64,000 nucleotides of DNA from Rhodopirellula baltica (GTDB lineage: Bacteria; Planctomycetota; Planctomycetia; Pirellulales; Pirellulaceae): NCBI GenBank assembly GCA_002901265.1, contig PPHI01000082.1, positions 1 through 64,000 of the forward strand. Direction: 5' to 3'. Positions 18,033 through 26,400 of this stretch are shown in pieces. Under the pieces are notes generated by a model that saw only the letters and a list, made by a program, of their open reading frames with translations, did not search any database and was not told where the DNA came from. How positions within the stretch are numbered: the stretch's first letter is position 1; every line of letters starts with the position of its first letter. A program made the position numbers and the translations under genes.

Positions 18033-19448
18033 TCACGCGAGCACATCGCGAACGACATGTGCCTCTTCGACGCCGGTCAAGCGAAAGTCCAGCCCTTGGA
18101 ACTTGTAGGTCAGCCGCTGGTGATCAATCCCTAGCAGGTGCAGCATTGTGGCGTGGAAGTCACGCACATGGACTTTATTTTCCACGGCGTTGTACCCAAA
18201 TTCGTCGGTGGCGCCGTAAGACAGACCGCCTTTCACTCCACCACCGGCCATCCACATCGAGAAGCCTTTGATGTGGTGATCCCGGCCGCTGCCTTGGGCC
18301 ATTGGAGTCCGCCCAAATTCGCCGCCCCAGATGATCAACGTATCGTCCAACATACCACGTTGCTTCAAATCGTTGACCAATGCCGCGGTCGCCTGATCGA
18401 CCAGCTTGGCAGTTGTCTCGACACCCTGCTTTACGCCGCCGTGGTGGTCCCAGCCGCGATGATACAGCTGGATAAATCGCACGCCCCGCTCGGCCAAGCG
18501 ACGTGCCAATAAACAATTGCTGGCGAAAGATCCGTCCCCCGGAACGCAACCATATCGGTCAATGGTCGCTTGCGTTTCACTTGACATGTCGGTCAATTCC
18601 GGCACCGACGCTTGCATCCGAAAGGCCATTTCATAGGCGGCCAGCCGCGTCACAACTTCGGGATCCTGACGTTCTTGGTTTCGACGTGCGTTGATCGTTG
18701 CAACGGCGTCAATGATTTCACGTTGCTGTGACCGATTGACGCCTGCCGGGTTCCCGACGTAGTGCACGGGGTTGCCACTGGCATACATCTGGACGCCTTG
18801 AAAACGACTGGGCAAAAATCCCGAATGCCATTGTCGCGAACTGATCGGTTGACTTTGTCCGCCGCCTTCACTCGTCAACACAATGAACCCAGGCAAGTTT
18901 TCGGTCTCAGCACCCAAGCCATACATCACCCACGCGCCCATCGAAGGGCGACCACTGATTGCCGTACCAGTGTTGAAAAACGTGTGCGCCGGATCGTGAT
19001 TGATCTGTTCGGTGTACATGGACTTGATCACGCACATCTGATCCGCCAGCCCGCTGATATGCGGAAACACATCTGAGACCATCAGACCGCTTTCGCCGCG
19101 TGGGGCGAAACGATGCTGTGGTCCCATAATCTTTAACTCTTGGCCTTGAAGTTGTGCGATCGGTTGGCCAGCAGTCACCGAAGCGGGCATCGCTTGCCCA
19201 TCGAGTTTTTCCAAGACCGGTTTGTAGTCAAACGTTTCTAAATGACTGGGTCCGCCTGCCATGCAAAGATGGATGACACGTTTGACTTTTGCCGGATGGC
19301 GTTGGCCAGTGGTGATCGGTGTCGCTGCGATGGTATCCGCACGCAAGCTGTTCTGCAGCAGCGACGATAGCGCGACAGACCCCAAACCGGTGCGACGTAG
19401 AAACGTTCGGCGTGCGAGGTAGGTGTGGTGATCGTTCATGTCAGCCAA
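18033..19448 (-). CDS. DUF1501 secreted protein (second copy)
   Basis: This 471-residue DUF1501 protein has a twin-arginine-type leader (ARRTFLRRTGLGSVALSSLL). Family blocks are VKRVIHLCMAGGPSHLETFD, LIIWGGEFGRTPM and GRDHHIKGFSMWMAGGGVK. It starts at 19448, or at the second ATG 19439, about 45 bases after the DUF1549/DUF1553 gene, so the two form an operon on the minus strand. It is a paralogue of the protein at 4875-6314, and the two share all the main blocks. Confidence 0.88.
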   Translation of the reverse strand: MADMNDHHTYLARRTFLRRTGLGSVALSSLLQNSLRADTIAATPITTGQRHPAKVKRVIHLCMAGGPSHLETFDYKPVLEKLDGQAMPASVTAGQPIAQLQGQELKIMGPQHRFAPRGESGLMVSDVFPHISGLADQMCVIKSMYTEQINHDPAHTFFNTGTAISGRPSMGAWVMYGLGAETENLPGFIVLTSEGGGQSQPISSRQWHSGFLPSRFQGVQMYASGNPVHYVGNPAGVNRSQQREIIDAVATINARRNQERQDPEVVTRLAAYEMAFRMQASVPELTDMSSETQATIDRYGCVPGDGSFASNCLLARRLAERGVRFIQLYHRGWDHHGGVKQGVETTAKLVDQATAALVNDLKQRGMLDDTLIIWGGEFGRTPMAQGSGRDHHIKGFSMWMAGGGVKGGLSYGATDEFGYNAVENKVHVRDFHATMLHLLGIDHQRLTYKFQGLDFRLTGVEEAHVVRDVLA

Positions 19449-19492
19449 TCAAGTGGTTCAGAATGCGGTAGGACTTGGGACGGGCAGTGGAC

Positions 19493-22400
19493 TTAGTACC
19501 GCGTGATCGTTTCTTGCAGGTTCAAGAGTACGCGTGCGACGCTGGTCCAAGCGGCCAATTCGGCGGCATCCAGCTGTCCGTCAGAAGCGGTGTTGCCTTG
19601 TGAAAGCAACGCAGATGCGGCTTGCGTATCATTCCGATAGCGTTCGAGATTCGATTCAAACACATGACGAAGTGTCTGGTGAATCGCAGGATCAGCAGCC
19701 CGCGAGACCGCCGACTTGTATGCCCAGTCCACCTTCGAATCGACCTCCGCGCCGCCTTCATGCATGATGCGTTCGGCGAAGCTTCTTGCCGCCTCGATAA
19801 AGGTCGGATCGTTTAACAACACCAGCGCTTGCAGCGGCGTGTTCGAGCGAGCTCGCGCCGCGGTGCATTCCTCACGACTGGGGGCATCAAACGCTTTTAG
19901 CATTGGATGCAAAAACGTCCGCTGCCAGTGTGTGTAGACGCCACGACGGTATTGGTTTTCATCTTTATCGGCCTCGTACTCGCGGCGGGGGAAATTCAAC
20001 TGTGCGTAGTAACCCGGCGGTTGATACGGGTGAACGCTTTCGCCACCGACTTGCTCCACCAACAATCCGCTGACCGACAGTGCTGTGTCACGCACCATTT
20101 CGGCATCTAGGCAAAACCGACCTTGCCGAGCGAACGTCGTGTTGTACGGATCGGCGGAAACCTGTTCGGCCGATGGCGTGGAGGACCGTTGGTAAGCATT
20201 CGACATGACGATAGAACGAAGCAATTGCTTCACATCCCAGCCCGAACGCACAAAACCAACCGAGACGGTGTCCAGCAGGTCCGGATAAGACGGGTAGGTG
20301 CCTTGCCCGCCGAGATCGTCAACGCTTTCGCAAAGCCCGCGGCCGAACATCAATTTCCACATCCGGTTGGCCATCGTGCGAGCCGTCAATGGATTGTCGT
20401 CTTGGCAAATCCAATCGGCAAGATCCAATCGCGTGAGACGTCGATCTCCGACTTCGAGCGTGCCCAGAAACTCTGGGATAGCCGGCAAGACAATTTCGCC
20501 CGAATCATCCATCCAATTGCCACGGGGTAAGATTCGGATGGTTCTCGGTTCGACAGAGTTCGAGATCACGGTCTTGGTGATCGATGATTCGAAGCTTGCT
20601 CGATCTGCTTTGGCCTGCTCGATCGATTTCGAATTCGCCGCAACAATGTCCGATTCAGCAAAGTAAGCGTCTTGCAATCGCGTGGTTTGCGATTGATCGC
20701 GCTGATCAGATGGCGTCGATAAAGCTGCCAGGAACGCTTCGGAACGACCATCATGGTGCTCAACACCCGTATGGTCCCAGTACGCATCGCCGCCGAATTG
20801 AGTGAACGCGATGCCGTTGATGGTTGCATTTGGTTTTAATCCGATTTCTTGCGCCGCAACTTCCAATCGGATCCAACGCCCGGTCTCGGGAAGTTCGCCC
20901 GCACGACGGTATGCGGCATAGCTTTCGGGGCGGCGTCCCCATTCGATCGCATCGCTCCCCCAAACCTTTCGCTGTTCCCAATCGCCATCATTGAACTGCA
21001 AAATGATCGCTTGGGGAGGATTCTTGGGATCGAGATAGACCCATGTAAAAAACGTTGTCTGGTCTTTGACGACAATCGGTCGCTCTAGACCTTCGAAGTA
21101 ATGTTGAACCAAACCGTCGGATTGTTGATGACGAACTTTTGAACCGACGTGAGCCCCGAAGGTAGTCTCGACAAAATTCCAGTCGCCGCTCAACGTGGCG
21201 TCCGATGGCGACTGATCGACGACCAGATGATCAGTCTCGATCTGCGGCCTGTCGGCACGCTCGCGTTCAGCAGCTTCCCAAGCGGGCATCTCGGCGAGTA
21301 ACTGCTGCCGCAGCGTTTCGCCCTGTTGTTCGAGTTCAATCAGTTGAGCGTCGAACCGTTGCAGCTGTTTGTGTTCGGCCTCGGAAGGGACCGGTATCAT
21401 TGGCGGGCGATCACGAGCCCCATAAACGCCGCGTTCTTCGAGGTCGGCAAAGAACGCGCCGAGCGCATAGAAGTCCTTCGTTGTGAACGGATCGTATTTG
21501 TGATCGTGACACTGCGCACATCCCATCGTCGAACCAAGAAAGACTTGAGAGACATTGCGAACACGATCGGCAAAGTAAATCGCTAAGTACTCTTTGGCTT
21601 GTGATCCGCCTTCTTCGGTCGTCTGATTCAGCCGGTTGTATCCCGACGCGACCAGCATTTCTTGACTGGGTTGGTCACGATTTGGTGGTGATAACAAATC
21701 GCCCGCAAGCTGTTCTCGCACGAAGACATCGTAAGGCTTGTTGTCGTTGAACGCCTTGATCACATAGTCGCGATAGGGCGATTGGGACACGTTTTGATCA
21801 CCGTGGTATCCGACGGTGTCGGCATAGCGAACGAGGTCCAGCCAATAGATCGCCATCCGCTCACCAAACCGAGGCGAGTTCAAATACTGGTCGACCAGTT
21901 GCGAGTAAACTCGCTCGCTGGGATTGTTCACAAAGCGGTCGACGTCGTGGGATTCTGGTGGCAATCCGGTCAAATCGAATGACAACCTGCGAATCAATGT
22001 GACCGGGTCTGCTTTGGGGGCCGCGTCCAGTCCGTCTTCACTCAGCCGAGCGTCGATCTTGTGGTCGATAGCGGCTGTCAGTGAGTCGGCTTCGTCGAGC
22101 CCTTCCGATCGCATTGGCTCGTACGCCCAGTGCTGTTCATAGACGGCGCCTTGGTCGATCCAATCTTTGAGCACCTGACGTTCGGCGGCGGAAAGGGTCT
22201 TGTGTGAATGCGCAGGTGGCATGACCAAGTCTTGATCGTCCGTCATGATTCGTGCAATCAACTCACTGGCATTGGCATCGCCAGCGATGATCGCACCGCT
22301 ATCATCAACGGCCAATTCACGTACATCCAAACGCAAACCGCCTTCCACCGTTTGGGCGTCCGGACCATGACAAGCAAAACACTTGTCCGATAGAACCGGC

Positions 22401-22537
22401 CGCACATCGCGATTGAACCGAACCTTTTCAGGAACCGATTCGGCATGTGTAGCGTTCGAACCGTTGATGCAAAGAGAGAACGACAGGACAAGTCCGGTGC
22501 GCGTCAGACACCGAATCGTTCGATGGTTGGCAAACAT
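19493..22537 (-). CDS. DUF1549/DUF1553 secreted cytochrome-type protein
   Basis: The intact 1014-residue protein has a signal peptide, then PSCyt1 with CFACH at about residues 53-57 and the MPP motif (DLVMPPAHSHK), then DUF1549 (LIRRLSFDLTGLPPESHDVDRF, GCAQCHDHKYDPFTT). A central beta-rich insert that looks like a LamG/concanavalin-type domain (about 420-590) follows, then DUF1553 (NPLTARTMANRMWKLMFGRG, NTPLQALVLLNDPTF). It is the first gene of the minus-strand pair with the DUF1501 gene. It provides an intact template for judging the frameshift in the homologue at 2629-4874. The haem-binding role is family knowledge. Confidence 0.9.
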   Translation of the reverse strand: MFANHRTIRCLTRTGLVLSFSLCINGSNATHAESVPEKVRFNRDVRPVLSDKCFACHGPDAQTVEGGLRLDVRELAVDDSGAIIAGDANASELIARIMTDDQDLVMPPAHSHKTLSAAERQVLKDWIDQGAVYEQHWAYEPMRSEGLDEADSLTAAIDHKIDARLSEDGLDAAPKADPVTLIRRLSFDLTGLPPESHDVDRFVNNPSERVYSQLVDQYLNSPRFGERMAIYWLDLVRYADTVGYHGDQNVSQSPYRDYVIKAFNDNKPYDVFVREQLAGDLLSPPNRDQPSQEMLVASGYNRLNQTTEEGGSQAKEYLAIYFADRVRNVSQVFLGSTMGCAQCHDHKYDPFTTKDFYALGAFFADLEERGVYGARDRPPMIPVPSEAEHKQLQRFDAQLIELEQQGETLRQQLLAEMPAWEAAERERADRPQIETDHLVVDQSPSDATLSGDWNFVETTFGAHVGSKVRHQQSDGLVQHYFEGLERPIVVKDQTTFFTWVYLDPKNPPQAIILQFNDGDWEQRKVWGSDAIEWGRRPESYAAYRRAGELPETGRWIRLEVAAQEIGLKPNATINGIAFTQFGGDAYWDHTGVEHHDGRSEAFLAALSTPSDQRDQSQTTRLQDAYFAESDIVAANSKSIEQAKADRASFESSITKTVISNSVEPRTIRILPRGNWMDDSGEIVLPAIPEFLGTLEVGDRRLTRLDLADWICQDDNPLTARTMANRMWKLMFGRGLCESVDDLGGQGTYPSYPDLLDTVSVGFVRSGWDVKQLLRSIVMSNAYQRSSTPSAEQVSADPYNTTFARQGRFCLDAEMVRDTALSVSGLLVEQVGGESVHPYQPPGYYAQLNFPRREYEADKDENQYRRGVYTHWQRTFLHPMLKAFDAPSREECTAARARSNTPLQALVLLNDPTFIEAARSFAERIMHEGGAEVDSKVDWAYKSAVSRAADPAIHQTLRHVFESNLERYRNDTQAASALLSQGNTASDGQLDAAELAAWTSVARVLLNLQETITRY

Positions 22538-22694
22538 TCGCGGCGGGCAGGAAAGGAGGGGAGTCGACTTCGTTCAAAAACGTAGCGAAGCCGTAGCACA
22601 GTATTCTAACCTGCACGCTGACCGTCTTGCAGAACACAGGTCACGCCAATCCGTCTGCTCTGCCGATTGGGATTACTGATCCGCACAACAAAAA

Positions 22695-22726
22695 ACCGCG
22701 ACCCTACCCAAAGGCAAGATCGCGGT
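22695..22726 (-). terminator. Intrinsic terminator of the 66-residue gene
   Basis: On the minus strand a 7-bp stem (ACCGCGA/TCGCGGT at 22695-22701 and 22720-22726) is followed by a run of T (22690-22695 on the plus strand as A). It lies about 40 bases after the stop of the small minus-strand gene, which supports that gene being real. Confidence 0.75.
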
Positions 22727-22764
22727 GGTGAGTGGTTCGACCAGCCACTGAAGGCCATTCGGGA

Positions 22765-22965
22765 TTACTCCCCGTCGTAACCGGTATTGCTGCGAATCAA
22801 GTAGAACAAGGCTTGCTCGTTCGCGTCACGACGAATGTCGGCAGCCAAGGCTTCCAGCATTTCCGCTTCAGAAACCTGATGCGTCTGTTTCGCCGAGGGT
22901 GTTTCGACATCCGCCATCCGTTTCGGCGGTGCGAGATCAAGCTGGACATGTTTTTCTGCGATCAC
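22765..22965 (-). CDS. Small 66-residue protein with own terminator
   Basis: This charged, soluble 66-residue protein has no signal peptide. The centre (KQTHQVSEAEMLEALAADIR) is predicted helical. A good intrinsic terminator follows directly, and the gene stands between unrelated genes, so it is probably an independent transcript. I do not recognise a family. Many planctomycete genomes carry such short orphan genes. Confidence 0.6.
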   Translation of the reverse strand: MIAEKHVQLDLAPPKRMADVETPSAKQTHQVSEAEMLEALAADIRRDANEQALFYLIRSNTGYDGE

Positions 22966-22969
22966 AGAA

Positions 22970-23215
22970 TCAATCCCCTAAATCAAGGAGGAAACGTCCC
23001 GTCGCGGCATGGAAATGATTTCGTACGAAAGACTCCTTCTCGGATTCCGCGACGAATAAGTAAAAAGAACGCGTGATGAGCGAATCCGCCCAACCACGCC
23101 AACATCTTACCACGCGTGAACGCCAAGTCGAATCCGCAGTCCACTTCATCGGCACATGTTCGCCAAGCAGGTTAAAGGTTGTTCCTCACCCACTTGGGGT
23201 GCCGTTTTTCAAGCC
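22970..23215. other. Gap upstream of the small gene, nothing recognised
   Basis: A 61-codon minus-strand frame (22970-23155) ends just before the 66-residue gene, but its composition is not protein-like and it is not called. The stretch presumably holds the promoter of the small gene. Confidence 0.4.
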
Positions 23216-23490
23216 TTGTGACGAGGCTCCTGCCTTGTCACACACTGTCTTGCAGGCTCTGCCTGCCGCTTAGTTGGTGGGCTTTGCATGGGGCAGGCGG
23301 GAGCCTGCACTCATCGCGTCACAAGGCGGGAGCCTTGCGACGAGATCTCTTGTGACGAGGCTCCTGCCTTGTCGCACACTGCCTTGCAGGCTCTGCCTGC
23401 CGCATAGGCGGTGGTGTTGCGCGGGGCAGGCGCGAGCCTGCATTCATTGCGTCACAAGGCGGGAGCCTTGTGACGAGTGTCTCTTGTGAC
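23216..23490. repeat. Two 134-bp tandem units of palindromic repeat
   Basis: Unit 1 (23216-23349) and unit 2 (23350-23483) are near-identical, and a third unit begins with TTGTGAC at 23484 and runs into the stop codon of the giant gene at 23490. Each unit is built of small palindromes such as GCAGGC-TCT-GCCTGC and CAGGC-GGGA-GCCTG, so on either strand the RNA would fold into several GC-rich hairpins. A related shorter copy lies at about 46580-46661. Confidence 0.85.
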
Positions 23491-26400
23491 TACTCCGCTG
23501 GCGAGATCATCACGTAGTCGATCCCGCACATGTACGCTCTTGCGGCCTGCGCGTTCGCTCCCGTGATGGTGATCTGAAGCTTTAATGTTTTCTTCCCGTC
23601 GAGACGGACACTCTCCCAAACCACCGGCTCCGCAAGGCTGACGGTTGGATCATACAAGTCGATCGATTTCTCTAGCGGTTTGTCGTCACCGATGATCAAC
23701 GCGGTTTTGACTTGGGCATAGTCCCTCGCCTGGGTCAAGCGAAGCGTCACATTGAACGCTCCAGACTCTGGTACGGACAGCTCCGTTGTGAACGTCGCAC
23801 CGACGCTTCCACCGGTCCACCACAGGTGTTCATTGCCTGACCAGTCCTTGCCGAACCCGGTCATCGATTGGGGGTGAATCGAACCGGCGGTGACTTCCGC
23901 GTCAGCAAATGCTTCGCCTTCGACAACGATGCTACCCGGTGGTGCGATCACATGTGACGACGCATCCTTGGCAACCGGCAGCCCGACTTGCGAAGTCGAC
24001 ATCAGGTATTTGAACAAGTCGCGAACTTGCACGGGTATCATTGGCTGTAACTGCCCCGAAGGCATCAACGAGACATTGGAAAGCTTGTCTTGTTCGATGT
24101 CATCTTGCGAAATCACGACGACCTCGGTCGCCGTTTGTACGGTGACCGCATCATCGTTTTCACTTTTCACGATCCCGCTGACCACGCGACCATCAGCCAG
24201 CAAAAAGTTCTTGACTTGGTACGCCTTCCCGATCAGCGAATTCGGTTCCAAGATGTTTTCAAGCAAGTAGTCCAGCTTGCTGCGGTTGGCTCCTGTGATG
24301 TCTGGGCCGATGTCGCCACCGACACCAAACAGTTTGTGACACTTGCCGCAATTGGCTTCGTACAGCACACGCCCACGAGATGCGTTTGCCGAAGCCAACG
24401 CGTTTTCGGTCAACAAGCTGCGGTACTTGGCATACTCGGCTTCCATCTCTTCACTGGACTGGGCGATTTTGCCCCACGCTTTTTCCAAGCGAGCGTTGAG
24501 GTCCTCATTTCCGAGCGAGATCGCTTGTCGGATGATGAATGCGGGGACGGCTGATGACTCAACCTTTCCGGACTCCATCGCGTCGACGAACTGGCCGGCG
24601 GACGCTTGGCGAGAAACCAGGGTGCTGTAGGCAGCCGTCTTGGCGGTTTCGGAAAGCTTGGGCAACGCGTCGAGCAATCGACCCGCGATCCCTGGCGAAT
24701 CGAAGTCGGCGAGCGCCGCGATCGTCTTGTCATTGACCGCAGCGTCGTCCACCAAGTCCAACAGTACCGGTGTGAGTTCCGCGTCACGAGCTGTGCGCAG
24801 CGCCGCGAGCGCCTCCAAGCGTTTTTCGACAGGAGCCGATCGGTCGGCGAGCACTGTGCGGAACTGTGGGAACACACTTTTGTCGCCAACGCTGATCGCA
24901 AATGATGTTGCCAGCTCTCGCACACGTGGCGCTTTTACACCGGCCAATTGCTTGAACGCGTTCGGCCATTGGGCAGGCATCTTTAATCCGGCGCGACTTT
25001 CGGCGGCCGCATTCAGTTCTTCCAAGATGACCAATTGGTCGCGTTGATTGCTGTCGCTGATCAATCGTTCGACCAAGGCATCGCGGCCTTCGGGTGTCGT
25101 CGTGGTGCGTCGAATGACAAACCGTTCCAAGTTCGGCAACGGGCTGCCTTTGGCGATCGCCAACGCACGCTGTGGATCGTCACCAACAAGCGGCTCCAAT
25201 CCATACCAGACCATCAACGGCAGATTATGGTCATGCGAATCGATCGCCGACTTGGCCAGCTGTTCGACGATTGGCCAACGCGGTTCGTTCGGCAAACGCT
25301 CCAACACACTTGCTAGGTAACGACGCACCACGGCACTCGAATCATTCAGAATTGGACCGGTCAGCAGATCGCTGGCTTCGGAGAGCGTGCCTTTGAAGAC
25401 AGACGCTTCGCCGATGAAGTGCACCGCCCAGCCGCGGACGTATTCATCATCGTGTTGCAGCATTTGTTGCAAACGCGATGGGTCCAATGCATCAGCACCG
25501 TGCATCGCCCACAGCACGCGCAAGCGATCGCGTCGCGAAGTGGCATTCGAAAATGCATTCACCAGAGCGTCTGCGGTGTTTTTGCGATCCAACATTCCTG
25601 CGGCGGAGCGTTCATACAGAATCCGTGCGGCTTGCCGCGCGATGAAACCGTTGTCGTTTGTCAGTTCAGCGACCAACGACTGATCTGATTCGTTCCACAA
25701 GTCGATCGCTACCGGGCTGACGTCCCCATAGCGGATGCGGAACAATCGCCCGTCGGTACGATCCCAAACTTCGGGGGTTCGGTTGTGACAGGTTTGGACG
25801 TCGTGCCAGTCCGAGGTGTAGATCGCACCGTCAGGTCCAACCATCACGCCGACGCCGATTTCCAAGTGATCTTGGGCGAGTGCAAAGTCGGGGCGATGTC
25901 GTCCGATATATCCCGAACCGTTGCGGTCAACCGTTTCTTGAACGACACGGTGTCCGTGCAAGTTATGAAACAGCAGCTTGCCGTCGTAGTGTTTTGGAAA
26001 CACGCCACCGTTGTAAATCGCCAAACCGCAGTGCGCGTGGCCTCCGCCAAGTAGCGACGTCCCGATTGGGGCGGACGGTTTGGAATCTTTATTCTCGCCC
26101 CAGAACGCGTGACTGGCGATGTTACCGGTGTAGTGCGCGTGGTCGGCAATCGTCTTGATGTCGTCAAACGTGTATTGGTTAAAGTGGTTGCCCGCTTGGC
26201 GTTGGTAGCGTGCCCCTTGGATGATGTGAAACAAGTGTGGAATCACACATGCGGTCACAAACCAATCGCCTTCGTCATTGAAATCGACGCCCCAAGGGTT
26301 GCTGGTTCCGTTGGCGAAGACTTCGAACTGGTGTCGCGTCGGGTGATACCGCCAAACGCCGGCGTTGATCCGCGTCCGTTCACGATTGCTCGCGCCGGGT

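Noticed and set aside
22970-23155. 61-codon minus-strand frame before the 66-residue gene
   Set aside because: Trp/Arg/Phe-rich mix with no domain and no ribosome binding site; more likely leader sequence.
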